NCBI GenBank assembly: GCA_964573995.1
Contig: CAZNLH010000048.1
Span: 1-11,671, forward strand
Origin: CAZNLH01 sp964573995
Lineage (GTDB): Bacteria; Gemmatimonadota; CAZMKB01; CAZNLH01
Reading direction: 5' to 3'
DNA length: 11,671 nucleotides
Made by a program: the position numbers and the translations under genes. Of this stretch, positions 1-7,996 are shown piece after piece. Numbering within the stretch: position 1 is the first letter of the stretch; the number at the start of each line of letters is the position of its first letter. Below the pieces are notes generated by a model. It searched no databases. It worked only from the letters and a program-made list of their open reading frames with translations, and was not told the DNA's origin.

Positions 1-2437
1 TCGCCGTCCTCCGGGCGAACTCCCGCACGCTGCGGCTCTTGTGATTCAGGTCGGGGAGGTAGCGCCGCCTGCCCATAATCGTTGTTACGTATCCTCTCTC
101 CTCCGCTTCCCTTATCATCCTGTCCATGAACTCCTTGACACCGCTGAAGCGTTTAAAATAATCACTGATGAAGGCACCTGCCTCTTCCACTGAGATGTTG
201 AGTCTCCTTGCCAGCCCGAATGCCCCCATCCCGTAGATGATCCCGAAGTTCACCTCCTTTGCCCTCGAACGCAGGAGGCCGGAGACCTTCTCGTATGGTA
301 CGCCAAAGACGAGGGCCGCGGTCTGCCTGTGGATATCTTCTCCCGCCCTGAAGGCCCTTACCATCTCCCTGTCCTTCGAGAGATGCGCCATCAACCTCAA
401 TTCGATTTGCGAGTAGTCCGCGGAGAGGAAGAGGCGATCTTCCCCTCCCGGCTTGAATCCCTTCCGGATTTCGCGCCCTATCGGGGTGCGAACGGGGATG
501 TTCTGAAGGTTGGGGCCGCTCGATGAAAGTCGACCGGTCGAGGTTACAACCTGATTGTAGGATGTATGTATCCTGCCCGTGTTCGGGTCGACCTGTCGAG
601 GCAGGGCATCCACGTATGTACTCTTGAGTTTCGACAACTCCCTGTAATCGAGGAGGAGCCTGGGGAGTTGATGTTGCTCGGCCAGCTTTGCCAGCACCTC
701 ACTGTCCGTTGAAAAACCGGTCTTTGTCTTCTTCCGAGCCGGCAGTCCCAACTTCTCGAACAGGATCCTGGAAAGTTGCGGATGGGAATTGATGTTGAAC
801 TCCTCTCCGGCAAGGGTGTAGACATCCTCTTCGAGGTACTTCATCTCATGCTCCAGGCGCTTCGAAAGGTACTCGAAGAATTCGCAATCAATGGAAACCC
901 CTGTGAGTTCCATCTCGGCCAACACGGTGATAAGAGGAACTTCTACGTCCTTAAAGAGGGAATATAGGCGTCTCTCTTCAAGCATTCCCCTGAACCTGTT
1001 CGCCAGACGAAGGGTGTAATCGACGTCCTCACACGAATAGCGAGTGGCCTCGGTCAAGGGCACATCGGCAAAGGTCATCCGCCCTTCCCGAACGACATCT
1101 GCAAATGGTATCATCCTGTGCCCGAGGAACTCGGCGACCAGGTAGTCGAGGCCATGACTCTTTCGGCCGGGTTCCAGGAGATAAGAAGCAATCATCGTAT
1201 CGAAGGAGATGCCATCCAGCCGAAGCCCCTCCCTTCTCAAGACCTTGAGGTCATATTTCAGGTTCTGCCCGACCTTCTCGATCCCGGGAGATTCGATGAT
1301 CGGTCTCAGCGCCTCAATGGCCTTCTCCCTGGGCAGGGGCCTTTCGCTGGTATGGGCCAGTGGCACGTAGTATGCCTTGCCCTCTTCGACCGCCAGGGAG
1401 ATACCGACCAGCCTTGCACTCATCGGGTTGCGATCGGTGGCCTCGACATCTATAGCAAGGCGGCCCGCATCGACAACCTCCCTGATAAACGACTCGAGCA
1501 CCGGATAAGAAGACAGCGCTGTATAGGTCTCGCCTCCCCCGGTTGAAACATTCACTGCATGGTCCCTCAGGAGGCTGTAAAACTCGAGTTCCCGGAAGAT
1601 CCTGGCCATTTCACCCGTTTCCGGCTCGCTCCTCCTGAAGTCATCCAGGTCGATCCCGGCCGGTATATCCACTTCCAGTGTTACCAGTTCCCTGGAAAGG
1701 AACGCCAGGTCCCGATTGGACTCCAGGGCCTCCCTCATATGCTTCGAGTCGACGGACTCAAGTGACCGGAAGAGGTCTGAAAGCCCTCCAAACCTCCGAA
1801 CCAGTGTTTCCGCTCTCTTTCGACCGATCCCGGGGACCCCCGGGACATTATCGGAACTGTCTCCCATCAATGCAAAGAGGTCCGCCACCCTCTCCGGTGG
1901 TACACCGAGTTTCTCTACAACTCCCCTCCTGTCCACCCACTCATCCGGAGCATTTCTCTTCCCGGGCTTCAGGAGGACTACGTCTTCATCAACAAGTTGG
2001 CAGAAGTCCTTGTCTCCCGAGACGATAACGGCACGCATCCCCGCCCTTTCCACTTTTCTCGATAGGGTTCCAATGATATCATCCGCCTCGTATCCCTCCA
2101 TCTCGAGGACCGGCACCCTCAGCGCCGAGAGGACTTCCCTGATCCTTGGTATCTGTTGCTGAAGATCATCCGGCATCTTTTCCCGTGTTGCCTTATAGTC
2201 TGGATACAGGCGGTGGCGAAAGGTGGGGGCCTTTGTATCGAGCACGACCACCCAGTAGTCCGGCTCGTACTGCTCCCGCAATCGAAGAAGAAAAGTAGTA
2301 AGGCCGAAGATCGCTCCAGTGTCCTCCCCCCTCCTTGTCCCCAACCGGCTCTTTATGAAGGCAAAGTAGAACCGATAAATAAGGGCATATCCATCGATCA
2401 GAAAGAAGTCTTTCTTTTTAGCGGTCGGGCCTGTCAT
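1..2437 (-). CDS. polA: DNA polymerase I (partial, C-terminus beyond the left edge)
   Basis: This is the replication and repair polymerase that removes RNA primers and fills gaps. The open frame covers 812 codons with no stop and runs off the window at base 1. The 5'-nuclease domain (about 1-290) keeps its acidic metal-binding residues: D15, D67, E117/D119/D120, D142/D144 and D193/D196 in MGDSSDN. The 3'-5' exonuclease domain (about 310-490) is apparently proofreading-competent: D330-x-E332, NLKYD ending at D396, and Y467/D471. The polymerase domain has motif A DYSQIELR (D674) and motif B with R723, K727, F731 and Y735. Motif C and roughly the last 90 residues lie outside the window. The ATG at 2437 is preceded by an in-frame TGA with no other ATG, GTG or TTG between, so the start is firm. 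The SD is weak (GGTGTG). It sits downstream of csp, separated by a terminator hairpin. Confidence 0.97.
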   Translation of the reverse strand, partial: MTGPTAKKKDFFLIDGYALIYRFYFAFIKSRLGTRRGEDTGAIFGLTTFLLRLREQYEPDYWVVVLDTKAPTFRHRLYPDYKATREKMPDDLQQQIPRIREVLSALRVPVLEMEGYEADDIIGTLSRKVERAGMRAVIVSGDKDFCQLVDEDVVLLKPGKRNAPDEWVDRRGVVEKLGVPPERVADLFALMGDSSDNVPGVPGIGRKRAETLVRRFGGLSDLFRSLESVDSKHMREALESNRDLAFLSRELVTLEVDIPAGIDLDDFRRSEPETGEMARIFRELEFYSLLRDHAVNVSTGGGETYTALSSYPVLESFIREVVDAGRLAIDVEATDRNPMSARLVGISLAVEEGKAYYVPLAHTSERPLPREKAIEALRPIIESPGIEKVGQNLKYDLKVLRREGLRLDGISFDTMIASYLLEPGRKSHGLDYLVAEFLGHRMIPFADVVREGRMTFADVPLTEATRYSCEDVDYTLRLANRFRGMLEERRLYSLFKDVEVPLITVLAEMELTGVSIDCEFFEYLSKRLEHEMKYLEEDVYTLAGEEFNINSHPQLSRILFEKLGLPARKKTKTGFSTDSEVLAKLAEQHQLPRLLLDYRELSKLKSTYVDALPRQVDPNTGRIHTSYNQVVTSTGRLSSSGPNLQNIPVRTPIGREIRKGFKPGGEDRLFLSADYSQIELRLMAHLSKDREMVRAFRAGEDIHRQTAALVFGVPYEKVSGLLRSRAKEVNFGIIYGMGAFGLARRLNISVEEAGAFISDYFKRFSGVKEFMDRMIREAEERGYVTTIMGRRRYLPDLNHKSRSVREFARRTA

Positions 2438-2445
2438 TTCACACC

Positions 2446-2474
2446 AAGATATGAGGAAATCAATGGGATGTCAA
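2446..2474 (-). promoter_or_regulatory. Possible sigma70-type promoter for polA
   Basis: On the minus strand a perfect TTGACA (2469-2474) is followed after exactly 17 bases by TATCTT (2446-2451), a 4-of-6 match to TATAAT. Transcription would start at about 2439-2440, only 2-3 bases before the polA ATG at 2437, so the mRNA would be nearly leaderless. The -35 box is convincing and the -10 is mediocre. Read-through from csp past its hairpin is the alternative source of polA transcript. Confidence 0.4.
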
Positions 2475-2503
2475 AGGGCACTTCGATATAAACACATAAA
2501 CTA

Positions 2504-2535
2504 TTAACCCCGCCAGAATAAACCGGCGGGGTTAA
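2504..2535 (-). terminator. Hairpin terminator downstream of csp
   Basis: A perfect 11-bp inverted repeat, TTAACCCCGCC (2504-2514) and GGCGGGGTTAA (2525-2535), is separated by a 10-base loop. On the minus strand it begins 51 bases after the csp stop and is followed by an AT-rich tract with scattered T residues (TTAATAGTTTATG), not a clean U-run. The stem is GC-rich in its inner part. It most likely ends the csp transcript and insulates polA. The symmetry means it could also work in the other direction. Confidence 0.75.
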
Positions 2536-2586
2536 ACACGATCAGCAGATCGAGACCATCAGCGTAAGCAAATCCGATTATAAGAC

Positions 2587-2787
2587 CTATTTGGCAATCA
2601 CCGTCGAGGCCTGCGGGCCCTTTTCTCCCTCTACAATCTCGAATTCCACTTCCTGGCCCTCAGCCAGCGTTCTGAAGCCCTTTGCCTGTATAGCGGTATA
2701 GTGGACGAACACATCTCCGCCCTCGTCTCTCTCGATGAAACCGTAACCCTTCGCGTCGTTGAACCACTTGACTCTACCCTTGATCAT
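2587..2787 (-). CDS. Cold-shock domain protein, CspA family
   Basis: This is a small cytoplasmic single-strand RNA/DNA-binding protein (RNA chaperone) of 66 residues, the usual length of the family, made of one cold-shock (OB-fold) domain. The RNP1 motif KGYGFI and the RNP2 motif DVFVHY, which carry the aromatic nucleic-acid-binding residues, are both intact, as is the N-terminal GRVKWFN strand. A longer in-frame start at 2826 exists. The start at 2787 is chosen because it gives the canonical MIKGRVKWFN beginning, has a good SD (GGGGAG, 2796-2801, 8 bases away), and because the predicted transcript begins at about 2826. The gene appears monocistronic, with its own promoter and hairpin terminator. 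Which csp paralogue it is cannot be said. Confidence 0.95.
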   Translation of the reverse strand: MIKGRVKWFNDAKGYGFIERDEGGDVFVHYTAIQAKGFRTLAEGQEVEFEIVEGEKGPQASTVIAK

Positions 2788-2832
2788 TGAAGAAACTCCC
2801 CTTTTAAGACGATACTGTTTTCCCACTGGCCT

Positions 2833-2861
2833 ATATTACCAGAAAATTTTGTGGATGTCAA
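2833..2861 (-). promoter_or_regulatory. Strong sigma70-type promoter of csp with extended -10
   Basis: On the minus strand a perfect TTGACA (2856-2861), a 17-base spacer and TAATAT (2833-2838) are present, with TGG directly before the -10, which is an extended -10 (TGn) element. Transcription would begin near 2826, giving a leader of about 39 bases before the csp ATG. This is much shorter than the long thermosensing leader of E. coli cspA, so strong constitutive transcription is the simpler reading. Confidence 0.8.
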
Positions 2862-2921
2862 GGGGCCTTTACAGCAAATCCGCCACAATCCTCGAACAGG
2901 ATACCAGGAAAATTACATCCC

Positions 2922-3938
2922 TCAAAAGTAAAACCCCACGGAGACCCTGTGGGTGTTTTCCAGCCCCTCATCCGGACTCCCGTACCAAGCATAGTCTGCG
3001 GCGAACTTTCCCAGCATTACCCCCCCTCCGGCGGTAGGCGTACCCTCATCAAGACCGCCTCGAAGCGCCACCTCCTTTCCTATCCTGTATTCTGCACCAA
3101 CGTGCAGGTTCAGACTCAAGGGGCCCATGGCAAACTGGTCCGCCATTGTGCCGCGATTCGTAAACCGAATCGATGTGGCCACCGCCGCTATAACATGCCC
3201 CCCCGGCACGGAGAAGCCATTATTCAGCGATAGGCCTGCCCTGAGAGTAGGGGCCGTCGTCTCCTTCTCACCCGTATTGAACGCGACGAAAGTCGTGGGG
3301 ATATCTTGCATGACTATCCCCAGTGAAACAGGTGCATCCTTCCCCAAAGGAATGATTGTCCCCAGGTCGAAGCCAAACCCCGTCCCCCTCGCATCCGCGA
3401 GGATCTTGTGGACCACCTTCACGCTGCCTCCCACCCTGATTCTGCCTCTCAAGGCAGTCGCATAGCCGAGGAGGAATTGATATTGCGCCGTTCCCAGGCT
3501 CCCGATGGAGAACGGCCTGTTCTCCGCGCCCGGACCCTCGTCAGGGTTGGGCACTGCGGTCTCGATGATACCGGGGACTCCGAGCCTAATAACGCCGCCT
3601 CCCAGGACGGAACCTCGTTCCCCTGTCCCGAGGGGCTGGGAATATCCCACGAAGTCGTAATTCACCGCACCGCCGAAGCGCTCGGAGTGCATGGCAAGGA
3701 ATTCACGCCTTCCCTCCCACGACATTCCAGCCGGGTTCCAGTATATGGATGCGGTCCCGCCGACAATAGACACGAACGCGCTGCCCATACCGAGTGCCCG
3801 GGCACCCACACCGAGGCTGAAGGCCTCCCCGGCATACTTCGTGAAGGCATGGAGGTGACTAACAGAGAAGGCCAGCCAGAAGCCCATGAGGCAGGTGAAG
3901 AGACCCGGCCCAACGGACCGGCGGTGTCTTCCGGTCAA
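2922..3938 (-). CDS. PorV/PorQ-family outer-membrane beta-barrel protein
   Basis: A 338-residue exported protein. It has an N-terminal signal peptide (basic start, hydrophobic stretch about 13-29, likely cleavage after HLHA at 31). The family-typical segment GVGARALGMGSAF (43-55) is followed by IYWNPAG (65-71). The rest is Gly/aromatic-rich alternating strands, ending in Phe (VSVGFYF), as expected for a beta-barrel inserted by BAM. PorV in Bacteroidetes is the type IX secretion outer-membrane shuttle that binds cargo C-terminal domains; a similar role here is inference. The start is TTG at 3938, chosen for the SD GGAGAAG (3945-3951, 6 bases away) and the intact signal peptide. An internal ATG at residue 18 has no SD and would remove the basic n-region. 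The csp promoter lies just downstream of its stop. No convincing terminator separates the two genes. Confidence 0.85.
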   Translation of the reverse strand: MTGRHRRSVGPGLFTCLMGFWLAFSVSHLHAFTKYAGEAFSLGVGARALGMGSAFVSIVGGTASIYWNPAGMSWEGRREFLAMHSERFGGAVNYDFVGYSQPLGTGERGSVLGGGVIRLGVPGIIETAVPNPDEGPGAENRPFSIGSLGTAQYQFLLGYATALRGRIRVGGSVKVVHKILADARGTGFGFDLGTIIPLGKDAPVSLGIVMQDIPTTFVAFNTGEKETTAPTLRAGLSLNNGFSVPGGHVIAAVATSIRFTNRGTMADQFAMGPLSLNLHVGAEYRIGKEVALRGGLDEGTPTAGGGVMLGKFAADYAWYGSPDEGLENTHRVSVGFYF

Positions 3939-4257
3939 ATTGATCTTCTCCGATCTTCTTGTTACGGATACAGCTCCCAGGTGTTATTACCTCACTTTCC
4001 ACATTAGTACCGTTCCAGGTTACGACATGTTCCCGGCCGTCTTCCATGGCCGGATAAGGCCTTCCCTCCGGCATCTCTTGCATCGTGAACAACCACCGGC
4101 CGACCGCCTCACCGGTACCATGAAGGCCGCCGTAAACGGCGATATCCGCCGAGGAGCATGGAACTCTGAACGCAGAAAGGACAACTGTTGTGGTGCCCAG
4201 GAAATTATTTTGCGCATGTTCCGCCGTGAACCGCGCGGGTCCTGTCGTCGAACACCT
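3859..4257 (-). pseudogene. Eroded FlgD-like (type IX-like) C-terminal domain
   Basis: The minus-strand frame from just after a TAA (4258-4260) to the TGA at 3859 has no stop. It reads like a damaged FlgD Ig-like or sorting-tail domain: PARFTAEHAQNNF followed by TTTVVLSAFRVP, which resembles the usual PxxFxLxQNYPNPFNPTT and IRFxLP. Next comes SADIAVYGG (usually VxLxVYD), then HVVTWNGTNVESEV (usually HxVxWDGTNxxG), and finally PGSCIRNKKIGEDQFDRK, where an intact domain has GVYFYRL then FxxxRKMVLL. The PNPFNP block is missing, extra residues sit after AVYGG, the YFYRL strand is broken, and the frame runs on into the start of the porV-like gene. It has no upstream coding frame or plausible start codon. 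It is most simply the remnant of a secreted partner of the 2922-3938 gene. This is by-eye homology; a chance resemblance is possible. Confidence 0.5.
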
Positions 4258-4491
4258 TTAGCCTGCTCACGGGTACTGCGCGCAGTGGGGGCGTCCATCG
4301 GCGCCACCTGCGAGGATATTCAAGCAGGCTCGCAAGGTACTGCAAGACCTACATCAATGAAGGCAAGAAGAGACTCGTCCCGGCCGGATCAGTACGGTGG
4401 TCTCCTGCCGCTGGAATCTTCCCTGTTTGCCCCGCGGAGTTCTCATTCCTCCAAGTCGCCCCAAGTAACGGGGAATTCACGCAACTGGGCG
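4258..4491. other. Non-coding or decayed stretch, no gene seen
   Basis: This follows the stop of the membrane/SpeE-like/TPR gene. All three minus-strand frames contain stops, and no frame shows a recognisable protein segment. A plus-strand frame crosses it (3886-4584) but has no recognisable content and overlaps real genes on the other strand. A small CCCC-loop-GGGG hairpin (about 4459-4473) lies about 20-30 bases after the stop but has only 4 bp and no U-run. The stretch may be the more degraded upstream part of the lost gene whose tail remains at 3859-4257. Confidence 0.4.
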
Positions 4492-7400
4492 CTAGTCCCC
4501 CGGCCCGTCCCCGACAACTTGCTGCAACGAGGGGTCAATCGCCACGGCCCGCGAGTAATACAGGGCGGCCATCTCCGGGCGTGAGAGTTTCTCGTACACG
4601 CGCCCGGCGTTCACCATGCCCTCGGCATAATCGGGGCCTTCTTCAACGGCCCTCATGAATGAACTGAGAGCCTGAGTGTATTCTCCGTTCCTGAAGTATC
4701 TGATCCCCAGGAGATTGTAAGATGCGGGATCGTCCCACGAAACTGCCAGGCGTTTTCCATCCATCAATTCTATTTCTCCATCCCCGTCGCGCTCAATGGC
4801 CAGGAAGATCCTCAGTTTTTCTATGTTGTTGGCCGCCTCCCCCGATTTCTTCAGGGCATAACTCTTTTCATAATTCTCCAGGGCGTCGCGGTACCCCCCA
4901 ACGGCCTCCAGGGTAGCGGCCAAGTTATAGTATGCGGGCTCCAAGTCCGGGTCTGCCCTGATTGTCCTCTTGAACCAGTCGATCGCCTCCTCGTACCTCC
5001 TTGATCGCCAGAGCATCAGGGCGACCCGGTGGAGTTCTCTTGGGTCACCGTTCCCCATGGCCGAATCTTCCGCCGCCATCACCTTCAGCCTGTCCTCGAT
5101 CCGACCGGCCATGTCTCCCTGAGCCCGCCCATAGGCCCTCGTGAAGAGGTCCACGGCACCAGGGACATCGCCCGTTTCTTCGAGGACAATTCCAAGGTTG
5201 ATCATCGCCTCAATGTTGCCTGGGTCCAGCCGAAGGACATGTTCAAATCGCCGGCGCGCCGATTCAGGTTCATGGTTTTGATATTCAATGTAGCCAAGCC
5301 TGTCGGCGATGGCCGAGTTGTCCGGATCCTCGCTAATCCTGGCCAGGGCCTCGCGGTACTGGCGATCTGATGTCCCGAGGTAATGCCTGAAGTAGCCGTT
5401 GTCGACGATCCCGTCGGCTGCGAACAGTAGTTCCCTCCTCGCATCTCCTTCCTGACCCCTGTTTCTCAGTATCGTGCCGTTGATGAAGTGGCCAAATGCC
5501 ATCCTGTGGTCGAATAGTGACTCCTTATCTACCAGGTTATCCTGCGCCAGCAGGGACCTGACATCGCCTTCATACGTGAGCATATCCTCAAGGGCCGGCA
5601 GGTAAGGCTCTCTGACAAACGGTGAGTACCTATAAGTCTCGTTCCCGCGCCGAAATAGAAAGTACTCAATAGTAGGGTGATCGTCTGTAATGACGTCCCC
5701 GCTCCCAACGTATTCCCCGAGCCCCCGCTCATCCATCAGGTAGAGGCTCAGGAGATCGCAGGGATCCATGATATCGATCGATTCCAAGTCAGCGGCAACT
5801 GCCGGTTCATGAAATAGGCAATCGATCCCCCGGCGGTCAAGCCGCTGCTCAGACATGGACCCGACCAGGGCAAGTTCATTCCTCTCTATGAGCCAGCAGG
5901 TAACCCGGGGGAAGACATCGAGGAACGTCCGGATCAGGGACTTTACATCACCTTCGCTCTGGTCGTGAAGGGGAATCCACTGGCAGAGGACTCCACCAGG
6001 TGAGAGGTGATCCCTTGCCTGCAGGTAGAATTCACGCGAATAAAGGTTCACGACCCCCGCAGAACGGGGAGGAGGAGGCTCAAGCGTGATCAGGTCGTAC
6101 ATCTCCCCGGTAGTAAGGAGGTAGTTCCTGCCGTCCTGCAAGATGATTTTCGCCCGGCCACCCTCAACAACCCCGTGGTTCTCTTCAGAAAAAAGGCGGG
6201 CCGCCTCCACGACTTCCGGTGATATCTCCACGCAATCGAGGTGCCTGATCGAAGGGTAGAGGCTGACGGCCCCCAGGGTCATCCCCGTTCCGAGGCAAAT
6301 CACCAGCGCGCTCTCCGGCGAGCCTCCTGAAAGCAGGACAGGGAGGTGACCGAGGAGTCTCATGTATCGTCTGCCGGAGTAATCCGTGCCCGAAAGGCCG
6401 CTACCATCCACGAACATCCGTTGATACGACGGGTTCAGTGGGTCTTCATCCGATACAACGGCTACGGTTGAAGAGGTCCCTTCTTTGAAAAAGAGCAAGC
6501 GGTCATTAGAATAGATTTCCCGAAAGAGGTCTTTCTGAGAGAGCAGGGCAAGGGAACACATGAGGATCACCGTTCCCGCGATTACGGGCCTACGCCTCCT
6601 TACCGTTCGACCAGTGATGATGAGCATGGCCGACAGCAACACGTTCAATTCTCCCAGCAAGGTCAGTGTCCACCCTGAACCCATCAGGGGAACGAGGAGA
6701 AAGCCGGCGGAAAAGGAGCCGATTATCGCTCCACCCGTATTGATTGAAAATATCCCCCCGACGGTCCTACCCGCAGTCTCCATGCCCTCTTCGACGATCC
6801 CGACCACCAATGGTAGAGCGATTCCCATCAACAAGGCCGGGAGGAACATCACCGCCGAAGCCTTGATGAGGGAGACTAGCACCGCCTCCTGCCACCAGCC
6901 CACCGCCGGGGATATGACCACCGAGGCCAGATAGAGGTCGATAGCCCTCAAGTCATTGATGACCAAGGTGCAGATCAGTGCGGTGACGCCGATCGCCGCC
7001 TCGACTCCGGCCAATAGAGAACGGAGGTGGTCCTTCGTGTGGCGGATCATCCACCTCGAGATGTAACTGCCGATAGTAATCCCCAGGAGAAACGCGATAA
7101 GGACCGTGCTGAAGGCATACGTCGTTGTCCCGGTGTAATGAAGGAGCACTCGAGTCCAGACTACCTCGTACGCTATCGAAGCAAAACCTGATACCCCTGC
7201 CACGATCTTCATGAAAATAATGCCTTGGCGGGGGGGTGACCCGGAACCTTCTGAGCCGCGTAATCTCTTTTCACTGATCGAACCTTTAACTTCAACCATC
7301 CCGACCGATCTCAGGTACGAAAAAAAGAAGACCACGGCCGCAACCATGAGGTCGATCGAGGCTGCAATCAACATGCTCGATCTTACCCCTACCGCACCGA

Positions 7401-7905
7401 TCATGAAAAACCCGGCCAGGAATGCCCCGGCGACGGCACCGGCGGTATTCACGGAGTAGAGACCCCCAAGTGACCGTCCCACACCCCCTCTCCTTCGGAC
7501 ATGATACTTTACTACGAGTGGCAGGCTCCCGCCCATCAGTATCGTCGGCGGCAGCAGTATCAGCACCCCGAAGACGAAACGAAGCAGCGACCGCATCACA
7601 ACTGAATTGACAGCCGGATCGGCCGCCAGGTAAAGCGTAGAGACCGCACCAACAATCAAGGGAAAAAGGATGGCGTAGATGCCGATCAAGAACTCGAGGA
7701 TTCCGTAGAATATAAAGGGATCTCTGCACCTGTCGGAGAACCGGCCGAAATAGTGATTGCCTATAGCGAGGCCTGCGAAAAAAGCGGTCAGGACGGCCGA
7801 AACGGCGTATACGGTTGTTCCGAATACAAGGGTGAGGGCCTTGAGCCAGAGCAACTCATAGACGAGCGCAGTGAGACCAGAAGCAAAGAAGAGGAGGTAA
7901 ATCAA
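4492..7905 (-). CDS. Fused membrane transporter-like / spermidine synthase-like / TPR protein
   Basis: A 1137-residue protein. Residues 1-200 and 230-440 are two related membrane modules: both carry SGxxxxxYExxWxxxL, GTTxYAxSxVLxAFxxGxxIG, a later LPLVV and an SxNTxGAxxGxFxAGF motif. Residues about 475-690 form a SpeE-like Rossmann domain with the SAM-site motif VICLGTGMTLGAV (534-546), acidic E560 in DCVEIS, and DGRNYL (591-596). Residues about 840-1137 contain TPR repeats, e.g. MINLGIVLEETGDVPGAVDL and AYYNLAATLEAVGGYRDALE. In true spermidine synthase two Asp flank the YDVIIxDxxDP loop; here it reads YDLITLEPPPP, so the catalytic Asp is Pro612. Polyamine synthesis is therefore doubtful and the substrate is unknown. 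The start is TTG at 7905: the first usable codon after an in-frame TGA, directly before the first membrane segment. The SD is weak. Confidence 0.88.
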   Translation of the reverse strand: MIYLLFFASGLTALVYELLWLKALTLVFGTTVYAVSAVLTAFFAGLAIGNHYFGRFSDRCRDPFIFYGILEFLIGIYAILFPLIVGAVSTLYLAADPAVNSVVMRSLLRFVFGVLILLPPTILMGGSLPLVVKYHVRRRGGVGRSLGGLYSVNTAGAVAGAFLAGFFMIGAVGVRSSMLIAASIDLMVAAVVFFFSYLRSVGMVEVKGSISEKRLRGSEGSGSPPRQGIIFMKIVAGVSGFASIAYEVVWTRVLLHYTGTTTYAFSTVLIAFLLGITIGSYISRWMIRHTKDHLRSLLAGVEAAIGVTALICTLVINDLRAIDLYLASVVISPAVGWWQEAVLVSLIKASAVMFLPALLMGIALPLVVGIVEEGMETAGRTVGGIFSINTGGAIIGSFSAGFLLVPLMGSGWTLTLLGELNVLLSAMLIITGRTVRRRRPVIAGTVILMCSLALLSQKDLFREIYSNDRLLFFKEGTSSTVAVVSDEDPLNPSYQRMFVDGSGLSGTDYSGRRYMRLLGHLPVLLSGGSPESALVICLGTGMTLGAVSLYPSIRHLDCVEISPEVVEAARLFSEENHGVVEGGRAKIILQDGRNYLLTTGEMYDLITLEPPPPRSAGVVNLYSREFYLQARDHLSPGGVLCQWIPLHDQSEGDVKSLIRTFLDVFPRVTCWLIERNELALVGSMSEQRLDRRGIDCLFHEPAVAADLESIDIMDPCDLLSLYLMDERGLGEYVGSGDVITDDHPTIEYFLFRRGNETYRYSPFVREPYLPALEDMLTYEGDVRSLLAQDNLVDKESLFDHRMAFGHFINGTILRNRGQEGDARRELLFAADGIVDNGYFRHYLGTSDRQYREALARISEDPDNSAIADRLGYIEYQNHEPESARRRFEHVLRLDPGNIEAMINLGIVLEETGDVPGAVDLFTRAYGRAQGDMAGRIEDRLKVMAAEDSAMGNGDPRELHRVALMLWRSRRYEEAIDWFKRTIRADPDLEPAYYNLAATLEAVGGYRDALENYEKSYALKKSGEAANNIEKLRIFLAIERDGDGEIELMDGKRLAVSWDDPASYNLLGIRYFRNGEYTQALSSFMRAVEEGPDYAEGMVNAGRVYEKLSRPEMAALYYSRAVAIDPSLQQVVGDGPGD

Positions 7906-7912
7906 GTTATCT

Positions 7913-7996
7913 TCAAATCATAAAGTTTTCTTTATCATCATCGACGATAAAATTTCCACTGAACGTCCTTTCATTCATAAATGCGTTATTTATCAT
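7913..7996 (-). CDS. Possible small ORF of 27 residues between the GWxTD and fusion genes
   Basis: The ATG at 7996 overlaps the GWxTD stop as TAATG, an arrangement typical of translational coupling. The frame stays open for 27 codons (begins MINNAFMNER, ends DDDKENFMI) and stops 7 bases before the TTG start of the 4492-7905 gene. It has no recognisable family, no strong SD and no membrane segment. The gap is AT-rich, where short chance ORFs are common. It may be a leader peptide or coupling cistron, or nothing. Confidence 0.2.
   Translation of the reverse strand: MINNAFMNERTFSGNFIVDDDKENFMI

Noticed and set aside
1..2437. Several plus-strand open frames of 60-150 codons across the left end
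   Set aside because: They are antisense shadows of polA, whose three domains and catalytic residues are continuous on the minus strand.
2788..2826. 13-codon N-terminal extension of the Csp protein
   Set aside because: The predicted transcription start is at about 2826, the SD serves 2787, and the 66-residue form is the normal family length.
2888..2902. ATCCT-CGAAC-AGGAT hairpin after the PorV-like gene (2922-3938)
   Set aside because: The stem has only 5 bp and no U-run; too weak to call a terminator.
4020..4307. Minus-strand open frame of 95 codons
   Set aside because: It is in a different frame from the FlgD-like remnant, is strongly Arg-rich, and shows no motif; the remnant frame explains the same bases better.
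3886..4584. Plus-strand open frame of 232 codons
   Set aside because: It overlaps the ends of two well-supported minus-strand genes, is rich in Arg, Ser and Pro as expected of an antisense shadow, has no recognisable motif, and has no promoter or SD I could see.
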